Below are positions 7,971 to 16,619 of a DNA stretch of 64,000 nucleotides, piece by piece; position 1 is the stretch's first letter, and each line of letters opens with the position of its first letter. The position numbers and the translations under genes are program-made. Below the pieces are notes generated by a model. It worked only from the letters and a program-made list of their open reading frames with translations. It was not told where the DNA came from and made no database searches. The DNA is from Balneola sp. (GTDB lineage: Bacteria > Bacteroidota > Rhodothermia > Balneolales > Balneolaceae): contig NZQV01000018.1 of the NCBI GenBank assembly GCA_002696035.1, forward strand, positions 167,633-231,632, given 5' to 3'.

Positions 7971-9023
7971 TTAAGCGTTCGCTTTCTGTTCTAATACTAC
8001 AGCCGGCTCCAGAGGTTTCACAACTACGGGCTCATCTACGTCAAAGATCAAACGATTGTCGGTGTGCACGATGTATTTATCCCCTTTGAAAAGCACGTGA
8101 TAGGTGATATCGTGTCCTCTGAATTCACGTCCCGTTATGATCCCTGTTTCTTTACCGTTGGGCTTACATCGCTCTATGGTGAGATGTTCCGGGCGTATTG
8201 AACACAATATAAATCCTTCCGCCTCACGATTGATCTTAACAGGACCTAGTCTTGTTTCCACATTGTCAGAGCCATCAGCATGGGCACGGAATAAATTAGT
8301 TCTCCCCAAAAATTGGGCTACAAATTGTGTGTTGGGGTGATAGTATACCTCTTCCGGCGTACCGATCTGTTCGATCTGTCCATTATTCATCACTGCAATA
8401 CGGTCTGCAAAAGAAAGAGCTTCTTCCTGATCATGTGTCACCAGGATCGCGCTCATTCCGGATTTCTTTAGGATGGCACGAACTTCCTTTCGGGTTGAAT
8501 CCCGCAACATGGCATCCAATCCCGAGAACGGCTCATCCATTAAAACCAATTTTGGTTTGGGAGCAATGGCACGGGCTAAAGCTACGCGCTGTTGCTGTCC
8601 GCCTGAGAGCTCATCCGGCATGCGGTGTTTATATTTTTCCATTCCGGTGCGGCAAAGTACTTCTTCTGCCAGAACCGGTCGTTTTTTTCGCTCTACTTCC
8701 TTCAACCCAAAGGCTACATTTTCGAGCGCATTCATATGCGGAAATAGTGCATAATCCTGGAATACAAACCCTACTTTTCTTTTTTGGGGTGACAAGTGTA
8801 CTCCAGGGCTTTCAACCAGCTCACCTTCAATATGGATCTCACCGTCTTCACAATGCTCAAATCCTGCGATGAGTCTAAGCGTAGTGGTTTTACCACACCC
8901 ACTAGGCCCCAGCAGGGCAAATATTTCGTCTTCTTTCACTTCAAAGCCAACCTGATTTACAACAGGACCACTTTGGTCAAAAGACTTGGTTAAGCCGGAT
9001 ATGTGTAGTAATGATTTTTTCAT
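7971..9023 (-). CDS. ABC transporter ATP-binding protein, FbpC/PotA-like (no permease nearby)
   Basis: Nucleotide-binding subunit of 350 residues. Walker A is GPSGCGKTT (39-47), the Q-loop FVFQDYALFPH (about 87-97), signature LSGGQQQR (139-146), Walker B LVLMDEP (159-165) and the switch histidine VTHDQEE near 196. A C-terminal TOBE-like region (SIRPEHLTIE, about 265-335) places it among importers of ferric iron, polyamines, sulfate or molybdate; the iron-type FbpC group fits best. No permease or binding protein is encoded beside it, so its partners must be elsewhere. The upstream region shared with the divergent SPOR lipoprotein holds the inverted repeat described separately. Confidence 0.87.
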   Translation of the reverse strand: MKKSLLHISGLTKSFDQSGPVVNQVGFEVKEDEIFALLGPSGCGKTTTLRLIAGFEHCEDGEIHIEGELVESPGVHLSPQKRKVGFVFQDYALFPHMNALENVAFGLKEVERKKRPVLAEEVLCRTGMEKYKHRMPDELSGGQQQRVALARAIAPKPKLVLMDEPFSGLDAMLRDSTRKEVRAILKKSGMSAILVTHDQEEALSFADRIAVMNNGQIEQIGTPEEVYYHPNTQFVAQFLGRTNLFRAHADGSDNVETRLGPVKINREAEGFILCSIRPEHLTIERCKPNGKETGIITGREFRGHDITYHVLFKGDKYIVHTDNRLIFDVDEPVVVKPLEPAVVLEQKANA

Positions 9024-9091
9024 GGGGTATACTGAACCAAAAAATCTTCATTTAGATTCAGTCTACATAAGATACGGACAATTTCGTCATT

Positions 9092-9108
9092 TACGAAAGA
9101 TTTGATGC
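9092..9108. promoter_or_regulatory. Inverted repeat between divergent ABC-ATPase and SPOR genes
   Basis: TTTCGT-CATTT-ACGAAA, a perfect 6-5-6 inverted repeat in the 177-base divergent spacer, 69 bases before the ATPase start. It could be a regulator site; no promoter match was certain. Confidence 0.3.
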
Positions 9109-9200
9109 CTGAATATTTGTGAAACAGGGCGGGAAAATGTAAGTTTAATTCACTGTAAGAAATACGACTTACAAACAATGTTCACTTAACAATCTCTTTT

Positions 9201-9692
9201 ATGAAAAATTTAGGCATCTACACTTTGTTTTTAGCATTAATAATCGTGGTACAGGCATGTGGACCAAGTGAGGAAGAACGTAGAGCTGCAGAACAAGCTC
9301 GGTTAGATTCTCTCCGACAAGTGGAGGAGCAGCGCATTGCACAAATGATGGAAGCCCGTGAAGACAGTATAGCCCGCGCAGAAGAACGACAGCAAATTGC
9401 TGAAGAAGAAGCAAAACCACAATTTGCGGAAGACGGGACATACGCTGTACAGGTAGGTGCTTTTCGTTCAGAAACTTCTGCCCAGAACTACAAAGAAGAA
9501 CTCACAGGCCGTGAATACCCTCATGTTTATATTGTAAAGGTAGGTGAAGAGGAAACCGGGAACATTTGGTTCCGTCTTCGGGTAGGCTTTTTTGCTGAAA
9601 AAGCGGAAGCTGAAGAATTAGGCAAAGAACTTGGAACCGAACTTAATACGGGATACTGGGTTTCTAAGGTAGAACGATCGGCCGGATCTTAG
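9201..9692 (+). CDS. SPOR-domain lipoprotein
   Basis: A 163-residue envelope lipoprotein. The signal peptide ends in VVQAC with lipidated Cys20. Residues about 25-72 form a highly charged Glu/Arg/Gln-rich helix (EEERRAAEQARLDSLRQVEE), probably a coiled-coil tether. Residues about 78-158 form a SPOR domain (TYAVQVGAFRSETSAQNYKE, WFRLRVGFFAEKAEAEEL). SPOR domains bind peptidoglycan glycans stripped of stem peptides at division sites, so a cell-wall or division role is likely. It is a single gene ended by the strong terminator at 9787. Confidence 0.88.
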   Translation: MKNLGIYTLFLALIIVVQACGPSEEERRAAEQARLDSLRQVEEQRIAQMMEAREDSIARAEERQQIAEEEAKPQFAEDGTYAVQVGAFRSETSAQNYKEELTGREYPHVYIVKVGEEETGNIWFRLRVGFFAEKAEAEELGKELGTELNTGYWVSKVERSAGS

Positions 9693-9786
9693 GTTTTTAA
9701 ATATCAAATAATTTATAGTTGTATCTCTCCCAAGCATTTGCTTAATTATAGGAGCGCTCAAGTAGCGTCTCTCTTGATGAATAGTC

Positions 9787-9826
9787 AGCCCCGCGCATTA
9801 GATAAATGTGCGGGGCTATTTTTTTC
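9787..9826 (+). terminator. Rho-independent terminator after the SPOR gene
   Basis: Stem AGCCCCGCGCAT (9787-9798) / ATGTGCGGGGCT (9806-9817) with one G-T pair, a 7-base loop and a following run of eight T. It closes the SPOR lipoprotein transcript and insulates the partner-switch genes. Confidence 0.88.
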
Positions 9827-9938
9827 TGCATCTTTTCTTATTGGCTCACGTAAGCCTTCATTCTTAACACTTTCCAAATTCTAAGGTTTACGTTATTATG
9901 CAGTTTCAACATCCCCATAAAACTTCAATTGAATTGGA

Positions 9939-10286
9939 ATGAAAAATTTCAGTATTGCTACACGCCAGAAACAAAACGTAAGTATACTGGATATCAAAGG
10001 AGAACTGGATGCACACACCGCCTCTCATTTGGAAAACGCACTAAAATCTTTGATTGACGAAGAGCGTTATTCCATTGTTGTAAACTGCTCTGGCTTGGAT
10101 TACATAGCCAGTGCCGGCCTCGGTGTTTTCATGGCATACATTGAAGATGTTCGAAGTTTAGGAGGCGACATCAAACTCACAAACATGAACGACCGGGTAT
10201 ATAATGTATTCGATCTGCTGGGTTTTCCTACCCTTTATGATATCCTGGAAGAAGAAGAAGAAGCTTTGCAAAGCTTTAAGAACTAA
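9939..10286 (+). CDS. STAS-domain anti-sigma-factor antagonist (SpoIIAA/RsbV-like)
   Basis: A 115-residue single STAS domain. The conserved segment DYIASAGLGVFMAY holds the phosphorylatable Ser58; SILDIKGELDAHTASHLE near the N-terminus is the first strand-helix unit. In partner switching the unphosphorylated form binds and sequesters the serine kinase, and phosphorylation at the conserved serine reverses this. The end is acidic (LEEEEEALQ). The kinase gene follows after 18 bases and the phosphatase after that, so all three parts of a switch are co-transcribed. The output partner is not evident. Confidence 0.9.
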   Translation: MKNFSIATRQKQNVSILDIKGELDAHTASHLENALKSLIDEERYSIVVNCSGLDYIASAGLGVFMAYIEDVRSLGGDIKLTNMNDRVYNVFDLLGFPTLYDILEEEEEALQSFKN

Positions 10287-10304
10287 ATTAAAGAAAGAGA
10301 GCGC

Positions 10305-10727
10305 GTGGCTGGAACTAAAAACATACAATCCTTATCTGTTGAGGCTTCTACAAAGCACCTGGCTGAAGTGCGTGATTTTGTAGCGGCCCATGCTGAGCAG
10401 ATCGGGCTGGATCAAAAAGATGTTTCGGAGATCCGGCTTGCTGTTGACGAGGCCTATACCAACATTATCAAACACGCCTATAATAACAATGCCAGCATGA
10501 AAGTGAATATTGAAATTGGCTCTGATGGCGATCAGCTTTGGATCTCTTTAATGGATGAGGGTGATAGTTTTGACCCAAGCACCTATCATGAACCAGATCT
10601 CATGCAGCGTATCAAAGAAAAAAAGCGGGGTGGCATGGGCGTATATTTGATCCGCAAGTTGATGGATCAGGTGCAATACAACCGAAAGGGGAAAACCAAC
10701 GAAATACGAATGGTTAAAAACCTTTGA
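10305..10727 (+). CDS. Serine kinase/anti-sigma factor (RsbW/SpoIIAB-like HATPase)
   Basis: A 140-residue GHKL ATPase-fold protein starting with GTG (10305), with the purine-rich AAAGAAAGAGAG just before it. The N-box is EIRLAVDEAYTN with Asn53, the G1 box MDEGDSFD around Asp84, and the G2 box RGGMGVYLIRKLMD near 108-121. These proteins phosphorylate the STAS serine and bind an effector, classically a sigma factor. The position between the STAS and phosphatase genes supports the role. No sigma factor is encoded in this window, so the client is unknown. Confidence 0.9.
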   Translation: MAGTKNIQSLSVEASTKHLAEVRDFVAAHAEQIGLDQKDVSEIRLAVDEAYTNIIKHAYNNNASMKVNIEIGSDGDQLWISLMDEGDSFDPSTYHEPDLMQRIKEKKRGGMGVYLIRKLMDQVQYNRKGKTNEIRMVKNL

Positions 10728-10733
10728 GCCATT

Positions 10734-12467
10734 GTGAAAACACCCAATAACTTGTCTTTATCTGATTCTGAAGAACGGCAAAGTCGTTTCGAACTTCGCA
10801 CCTTGCTCGAAACAAGCCGAATGCTCATTGAATCTCAGGATCCTGATTTCGTTTTAAACAATCTCCTGCTCATTACCATGGGTAAACTGCTGGTCCCCAA
10901 AGGCATGATCCTGATCAATCAGGGCTCAGACCACTTGTACCAGATCAGTAAAATTAAGGGGCGAAACCCTCTGGAAGAAGGAGAAGTCATTCAAATTGAC
11001 TTCCCTGAAAAAAAACTCGATCAATCTGCCTTTTCAGGGAACGAAATACCTGAGATCACCGAAAAACTGGGACTGGGCGAGAATAGCACCTTTTTTAACC
11101 TGCGTACCTCCAATCACCATTTGGGCTTTTTATGTCTTGGAACAAAGGGAACCAGGCAAGTACTTTCTGAACATGAACTCGAATTCATTGAAAGCCTGAC
11201 CATCATATCTTCGGTGGCCATAGCAAACTCGCGAATGTTCCAAGAATTGCGGCTCATCAACAGAAAGCTGGACCGGAAAGTCCATGATCTGCATACTTTG
11301 CTTGAGCTCAGTAAGGATTTTAACATGATGGTGGATCAGGATGAAATAGCCCGGACCTTCAAATTCGCCATGCTGGGACAAATGCTCATCCGCACTTTCT
11401 TTTTTGTGCTGGATGAAAACGGGGAAAAGTCGATAGTAGCCAGCAGCGGATTGAATGACAAACCCTCCCAGAAAGAAATTCAACAGATGTTTGAGCTGGA
11501 AGATGTATTCTATTGTGAAGAAGAGCACGATTGCCCTTTTTTAGATAATAATGACATCAAATTACTTATTGGACTTCGCTTTCAAAATGAAAAGATCGGG
11601 GTGGTTGGCGTAGGCGCACCGGCTAACAAAGAAAACTACAGTAAAGAGCAGGTAAACTTTTTACAGTCCCTGGGAAATCTCGCACTGCTTACCATTCAGA
11701 AAACCTACCTGCTGGAAGAGCGCATTGAGAAAAAGCGTATGGAAGAAGAGCTTGGATTGGCTAAGACCATTCAGCAAGGCCTCCTCCCGTCTCCCATCCC
11801 CACGATCGAAGGATTCGACCTGGCAGCAACCAACGTCTCATCCTATCAGGTTGGGGGCGATTTTTTTGACATTGTGGATACCCCCGATGGAGGACATCTT
11901 CTCGCGATCGCCGATGTAACCGGGAAAGGAGTCCCTGCCTCATTGCTGATGGCTAACCTACAATCCATGTTGCATGCTCTTGCTCCTATTGATATTTCTC
12001 TCTCAGGAGCCACCGACAGCATCAACGATATCATTCACACCAACACCCCTGATGACAAGTTCATTACTTTTTTCTGGGGAAAGATCTCTGCTGACGGCAA
12101 ACAATTTGAATATGTGAATGCCGGGCACAACAATCCCATGCTTTTTCGGAAAGGAGAAGACAAGCCCATTGAACTTGAAGAAGGCGGACTGATTTTAGGG
12201 GCTATGTCAACAATCACTCCCTATAAATCATCGGTTGTTGAATTTCAGTCGGGCGATGTACTGGTTTTTTACACGGATGGAGTGACCGAAGCTATGAGTC
12301 CTGATCTAGATGAAGAGTATGAAAGCGAACGGTTAACAAAATGCCTCAAAGCCAATCTTGACGGCTCATCAGAAGAGATCATGAATGCCGTTATCGATGA
12401 TATCATGGCGTTTTCAAAAGGCGTTCAATACGATGATATCACCCTGATGGTCTTGAAAGTCAATTAA
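10734..12467 (+). CDS. GAF-GAF-PP2C serine phosphatase (RsbU/SpoIIE-type)
   Basis: A 577-residue sensor phosphatase starting with GTG six bases after the kinase gene. Two GAF-like domains occupy about 17-165 and 185-325; the second contains CEEEHDCPF, whose two cysteines could bind metal or sense redox state (inference). A helix (RIEKKRMEEELGLAKTIQQGLLP) joins them to the SpoIIE-type PP2C domain at about 340-577. Its metal ligands are visible in QVGGDFFD (about 370-377), IADVTGKG (about 390-397) and QYDDITLM near the end. It should dephosphorylate the STAS antagonist when its GAF domains are triggered. Its last 8 bases overlap the end of the convergent mltF-like gene. Confidence 0.9.
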   Translation: MKTPNNLSLSDSEERQSRFELRTLLETSRMLIESQDPDFVLNNLLLITMGKLLVPKGMILINQGSDHLYQISKIKGRNPLEEGEVIQIDFPEKKLDQSAFSGNEIPEITEKLGLGENSTFFNLRTSNHHLGFLCLGTKGTRQVLSEHELEFIESLTIISSVAIANSRMFQELRLINRKLDRKVHDLHTLLELSKDFNMMVDQDEIARTFKFAMLGQMLIRTFFFVLDENGEKSIVASSGLNDKPSQKEIQQMFELEDVFYCEEEHDCPFLDNNDIKLLIGLRFQNEKIGVVGVGAPANKENYSKEQVNFLQSLGNLALLTIQKTYLLEERIEKKRMEEELGLAKTIQQGLLPSPIPTIEGFDLAATNVSSYQVGGDFFDIVDTPDGGHLLAIADVTGKGVPASLLMANLQSMLHALAPIDISLSGATDSINDIIHTNTPDDKFITFFWGKISADGKQFEYVNAGHNNPMLFRKGEDKPIELEEGGLILGAMSTITPYKSSVVEFQSGDVLVFYTDGVTEAMSPDLDEEYESERLTKCLKANLDGSSEEIMNAVIDDIMAFSKGVQYDDITLMVLKVN

Positions 12468-13968
12468 GGGTTTGTAAACCAAAAACACCGGGTGCTGAGC
12501 CGGATTTACTTTCACTATACGCCAGAATAGTTTGATAGGTATTGTAGCGATTCATGATCTCACTCACGTACCGAACCGTTTCAATTCCCCTGGCAAATCC
12601 ATACCGGGCCTGCTGATAATACTTACGCTGCATCAGTTTCAACATGGACTCTGATACCTCATCCCAGTTATTCGGATTTTTGTTGTGATCGATCGCTAAA
12701 CGACGCGCATCTGCCACATGTCCCATTCCTGCATTATAGGTAGCCAGTGCAAAGGCCCATTGATTGGTAGAATCCATATAGGAATAATGTTTGAGATGGG
12801 AAGCCATGATCTTAGCCCCTTCCCTGATATTAACTTCGGGGATATACAGTGAATCAGACGAGATCTCCGAAAAGCGAGGCATCACCTGCATAATACCTAC
12901 CGCGCCGGCCCAGCTAACCGACCTTGGGTTGAACTTAGATTCCTGTGCCGCAATGGCTGTCAACATCACCCAGTCCAGCTCATACTCTTCTGCCACCTGC
13001 TTGATCATATCATCATAAGGTGAGATCACCCCAAACTGATCTCCCCGAAAGTTCGGGCTAAAATAATCTGCAATTTGATCACCAGACCGGAAGTATTTTT
13101 TACGAAGGACATTCAGAAATGCAGAACGCTTGGGCACTCCATTTTCATCAAACCGGAAGTGCTTATATAAAAACTGATTTAGTTTATGTTCAAGATCCGG
13201 GGCATTTTTACGGACGGCCCAGGCAATAGTGTCGTTCTCAGCGATCAGCGGACCTTTATTAAAACCGGTCATATACTTGCTGGCTGCTGCATAGATATTA
13301 TTATCGGCAACGGTGGCCTCATAAGTGCCATCTGCTACCTGAAACAATACACTTTCCGTATCCATGTCTTCAGGGATGATCTGCATCTCAACCGGAAAGC
13401 CTTCATCCTGAAGTTCTTTTAAACGCACATAATAAGAGCTATTTCTGCGTACACTGATCGTAATATCCTGCATTTCAGAAATGCTGTTGGGCGTTCTGCC
13501 AACCTGATCCGAAACTATGATCAGCTGATCCACCAAATTATACGGACGGGTGAATTCAACATACTGCTTTCTTTCTTTGGTGATGGTGTAGTTGGCAGCA
13601 ATGATATCTCCCTGACCACTATTCAGAAGATCGTATGGACTTTCTTCAGGTCCCGTGATCACCACTTCCAGGGCAAGGTCATTTTGTTTGGTGAACTCCT
13701 TCAGAAGTTCATATTCAAACCCAACCTGCACGCCCTTGTACAGAAAGTAAGAACCGGAACTGTAGCTTGTTATCATCCGCAACACGCCATTCTGTTTGAT
13801 CTCAGCAAAATCTTTTTTGACGGGCTCAACCACCGAAACAGGCAGGTCGCCGGAAGATGAAGCCTCATCAGTATTCCCCGCAGAACAACCTGCAAGCAAC
13901 AGAATGCCAACTCCTCCCAGCAATAAGTATTTTGATACCCCTGATATCTTGTTCTCTTTATAAAGCAT
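12460..13968 (-). CDS. MltF-type membrane-bound lytic transglycosylase (lipoprotein)
   Basis: A 502-residue periplasmic enzyme cleaving peptidoglycan glycan strands. The signal peptide ends LLLAGC (Cys28). Residues about 55-290 resemble a solute-binding protein family 3 domain (SYFLYKGVQVGFEYELLKEF, DIIAANYTITKERKQYVEFTRPY). The C-terminal SLT domain has AIAAQESKFNPRSVSWAG with catalytic Glu343, GIMQVMPRF and the ATYNAGMGHV motif. This two-domain order defines MltF. In E. coli the binding-domain part modulates the enzyme by ligand binding. It is convergent with the PP2C gene, overlapping its end by 8 bases. Confidence 0.9.
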   Translation of the reverse strand: MLYKENKISGVSKYLLLGGVGILLLAGCSAGNTDEASSSGDLPVSVVEPVKKDFAEIKQNGVLRMITSYSSGSYFLYKGVQVGFEYELLKEFTKQNDLALEVVITGPEESPYDLLNSGQGDIIAANYTITKERKQYVEFTRPYNLVDQLIIVSDQVGRTPNSISEMQDITISVRRNSSYYVRLKELQDEGFPVEMQIIPEDMDTESVLFQVADGTYEATVADNNIYAAASKYMTGFNKGPLIAENDTIAWAVRKNAPDLEHKLNQFLYKHFRFDENGVPKRSAFLNVLRKKYFRSGDQIADYFSPNFRGDQFGVISPYDDMIKQVAEEYELDWVMLTAIAAQESKFNPRSVSWAGAVGIMQVMPRFSEISSDSLYIPEVNIREGAKIMASHLKHYSYMDSTNQWAFALATYNAGMGHVADARRLAIDHNKNPNNWDEVSESMLKLMQRKYYQQARYGFARGIETVRYVSEIMNRYNTYQTILAYSESKSGSAPGVFGLQTLN

Positions 13969-14219
13969 GAAGCGGTGTTGTTTACATTATCAAAATTAAA
14001 TAACTCTACAATTCCATCTGCTGATCAATAATACACTAAATAGATGGGAAATTCTGATTATTTAGTAATGTCTAATTTAACCCACGTTTATAACGATAGA
14101 AAACTGAACAAGGTTCATCAATACCCTATCTGTATGTTTTTCAATTATTTGTATTCAATAAATATTTTTACTGAAGCATAAATCTTGCTCATACAGAATA
14201 TTCTAATCTTCGTTCTCTC

Positions 14220-15134
14220 TTAATGGTCTTTTGCTTGTTTCCTGGGTTTACGTTTCCAGGTTAATACCACCCCAACTAAAGTAACAGCTATGGCTATGAA
14301 TGAAAGCACAGCAGGTAATTCACCTAAAATAAAGAAGGCGAGAATAGTGGCAAAAATGGGTTCTGTAAGGATAAGGGTTGAAAGCAGTGTCGGCGACACA
14401 TATTTAACGGCATAATTCAGTGAACCATGCCCCATTAGCTGCGGACCGACAGCCAACCCAATTCCTACCCAAATCACGATGGGATCAATAGAACCTGGGA
14501 TTCCTTCCACAACCAGTAAAACAGCCAAACATGTAGCAGCTGCATACCCGTATACCGGGAAAACATATCCCAGCCAGGAGCGGTTTTGCCTAACCTTCCG
14601 GCCGATCAGAAAGTACACAGCGAAGATGGCAGCTGCCGCAAAGGCCATTCCATTCCCTAACACAGGATTCAAAAATTCACTCTCTGTATTGTAATCTGAA
14701 ACACCAAGCAGAACTGATCCCGAAAAAGCCACAAAAACCCCGATCCAAACTGTCATCGGGAATTTCATTTTATACAGTGCCCGTTCTGCAACAATAAGCA
14801 TGATCGGGTGAATGGTGACAAGTACTGAAGCTGAGGCCACAGAAGTGTAGTACAAAGAACTGATCCACAGGATGAAATGAAGTCCCAGCGCAATGCCCGC
14901 CAGCGCCATCCATTTGGTTTCATTGCCTACGGGCTTTACATCATATTTCTTGCTCTTTTTTTGGTAGAGATAAAAGGGGACCAGCATTAAAAAAGCGCCA
15001 ACGGTACGAATAGCTACCAACAGCAAAGCAGAATGTTCTGTGGCAAATTTTACCAGGATAGGCGCAAAACCAAAGGTGGTCAAACCAATGGCCAGTACTA
15101 TAAAAACCTTAATTTTTGAATAAGATTGACTCAA
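14220..15134 (-). CDS. EamA/DMT-family transporter
   Basis: Inner-membrane drug/metabolite transporter with about ten membrane helices and two EamA repeats (FAPILVKFATEHSALLLVAIRT; GNGMAFAAAAIFAVYFLIGRKV; final repeat LTEPIFATILAFFILGELP). The substrate is unknown. I place the start at the TTG at 15134 (LSQSYSKIKVFIV), about 305 residues. An AGGAG sequence sits 4 bases before this TTG, helix 1 follows at once, and the gene then begins 7 bases after the DUF4293 stop. The ATG at 15179 would overlap the upstream gene by 38 bases and add a non-hydrophobic leader. A basic tail (KRKPRKQAKDH) faces the cytosol. Confidence 0.85.
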   Translation of the reverse strand: MSQSYSKIKVFIVLAIGLTTFGFAPILVKFATEHSALLLVAIRTVGAFLMLVPFYLYQKKSKKYDVKPVGNETKWMALAGIALGLHFILWISSLYYTSVASASVLVTIHPIMLIVAERALYKMKFPMTVWIGVFVAFSGSVLLGVSDYNTESEFLNPVLGNGMAFAAAAIFAVYFLIGRKVRQNRSWLGYVFPVYGYAAATCLAVLLVVEGIPGSIDPIVIWVGIGLAVGPQLMGHGSLNYAVKYVSPTLLSTLILTEPIFATILAFFILGELPAVLSFIAIAVTLVGVVLTWKRKPRKQAKDH

Positions 15135-15141
15135 AATTCTC

Positions 15142-15549
15142 CTACCGGATCCGGTCCATAGAACGAACCAGTTCTTCATCCTTCCGGATATATCGCAAAG
15201 CCAGGATCTCGAGGATCAATCCTAAGGCAATCAGCCCTGTACCGAGCGCTTCATCCCAAAGATAGGTTCCAACACCCCCGAGCGATAGTAACACGCCCAC
15301 ACCAAAAGCAAAGGCGATCACTTGCACTAAAGCAGTTCGTTTCACCCAAACGATCTGGTTTTTTCGATTTTGATAGAGAAAGATGCATACCACATTCATG
15401 ATCATGGGGATCATCAGCGAAACTGCGAGTCCGTACCCGATCCAGGCCTGTGGGTCAGCCATGGCCTTATCATAAATGGGAGTAAAATAAACAGACAGGT
15501 TTAACAGGGAAGCAAGTGCTAAAAATACGGTTTGAAGTCGTTGTATCAC
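15142..15549 (-). CDS. DUF4293-family membrane protein
   Basis: About 135 residues with four hydrophobic helices. The opening VIQRLQTVFLALASLLNLS matches the usual IQR-iQT-f-lLA start of DUF4293 proteins of Bacteroidota, so I choose the GTG at 15549 rather than the ATG at 15600, which would add a non-conserved basic leader (MVKTFIFAQNQKRKF). The function is unknown. It lies immediately upstream of and co-directional with the EamA transporter (7-base gap), so the two are probably one operon. Confidence 0.75.
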   Translation of the reverse strand: MIQRLQTVFLALASLLNLSVYFTPIYDKAMADPQAWIGYGLAVSLMIPMIMNVVCIFLYQNRKNQIVWVKRTALVQVIAFAFGVGVLLSLGGVGTYLWDEALGTGLIALGLILEILALRYIRKDEELVRSMDRIR

Positions 15550-15662
15550 GGATATGAATTTTCTTTTTTGATTTTGAGCAAAGATAAAAGTTTTAACCAT
15601 TAAAAAAGATGGTTTCCAAGAACCTTTTTTGCGTAAATGAGATCAATTATATACCCGAAGGG

Positions 15663-15694
15663 TTCGGTAAAAATGCAAAAACACTGTACCTTTG
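15663..15694 (+). promoter_or_regulatory. Putative promoter for the EamA/polysaccharide-export operon
   Basis: TACCTTTG at 15687-15694 is a full match to the Bacteroidota -7 element TAnnTTTG. TTC at 15663-15665 lies 21 bases upstream as a near -33 element. The next gene starts at 15717. Confidence 0.45.
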
Positions 15695-15716
15695 ACCTCA
15701 CTTAAAATTACAGCCG

Positions 15717-16616
15717 TTGTTCCGCAAATACTTAATTGACTTAAGTCTCATCCTGGTAGCTATTATCTGGGCTCTGAATTTCAGTATCGTCAAGGTTTCC
15801 CTCCGTGAAATGGACCCGTATAGCTTCAACGCACTTCGGTTCATTTTTGCCACGGCATTGCTGTCTTATGCTGCACACAAACGGGGCTTTTCCCTTAAAG
15901 TGAAAAAAGAACACTTCTGGAAACTGGTTGCAATAGGAATTTTGGGGAATGTCTTCTATCAGCTTTTTTTCATTATAGGAGTGAATTACACCTACGCCGC
16001 AAATGCAGCTGTAATGCTGGGCACCATCCCCATTTGGGTGGCACTACTCTCTCAATTCTTTACCGATGAGAAACTCACCCTTTTTACCGGAATGGGCGTT
16101 TTGTTTGCCTTTGCCGGCGTAGCATTCATCATTATGGGCGGAGATGGAACACTCTCTTTCGAATCAGAAACATTTGTTGGGAACCTGATCACGCTTCTGG
16201 CGGCAGTCTGCTGGGCCAGCTTTACCATACTCTCACGAAAATATTTACGGGTGTACAGTCCGCTGCAATATTCCGCCTTTATGTCGGTTGTGGGACTTGT
16301 GGGCTTGCTGCTCATCGGACTCCCCTTTTTGATCAAACTGGATTGGTCTCAAATTTCCATTATTGGTTACGGAGGGGTTTTCTATAGCGGTGCTCTTTCT
16401 GTGGGACTAGCCTACATCATCTGGAATTATGGAATCAAGAAAATTGGAGCCGTCCGAACAGCTGCCTACCAAAATCTGGTCCCGGTTTTAGGCCTGGTAT
16501 TTGGATTGGTATTATTAGGTGAAGAACTCTCGGTTCTTCAATATATTGGGGCGGCCTTGGTTATCACCGGAATTGTTCTTGCACGCCTGAAATTAAATCG
16601 AATATTCAAAAAATAA
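15717..16616 (+). CDS. EamA/DMT-family transporter
   Basis: A 299-residue ten-helix inner-membrane transporter with two EamA repeats. The first is LVAIIWALNFSIVKVSLREMDPYSFNALRF; the second, from about 150, starts LITLLAAVCWASFTILSRKYL and ends VFGLVLLGEELSVLQYIGAALVITGIVLARLK. The start is TTG at 15717, directly before FRKYLIDLSL. It is only distantly similar to the other EamA gene at 14220, and the substrate is unknown. It is 3 bases from the SLBB export gene, so both are probably on one transcript from the promoter at 15663, which may be accidental linkage or point to export of a small precursor. Confidence 0.85.
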   Translation: MFRKYLIDLSLILVAIIWALNFSIVKVSLREMDPYSFNALRFIFATALLSYAAHKRGFSLKVKKEHFWKLVAIGILGNVFYQLFFIIGVNYTYAANAAVMLGTIPIWVALLSQFFTDEKLTLFTGMGVLFAFAGVAFIIMGGDGTLSFESETFVGNLITLLAAVCWASFTILSRKYLRVYSPLQYSAFMSVVGLVGLLLIGLPFLIKLDWSQISIIGYGGVFYSGALSVGLAYIIWNYGIKKIGAVRTAAYQNLVPVLGLVFGLVLLGEELSVLQYIGAALVITGIVLARLKLNRIFKK

Positions 16617-16619
16617 CGA

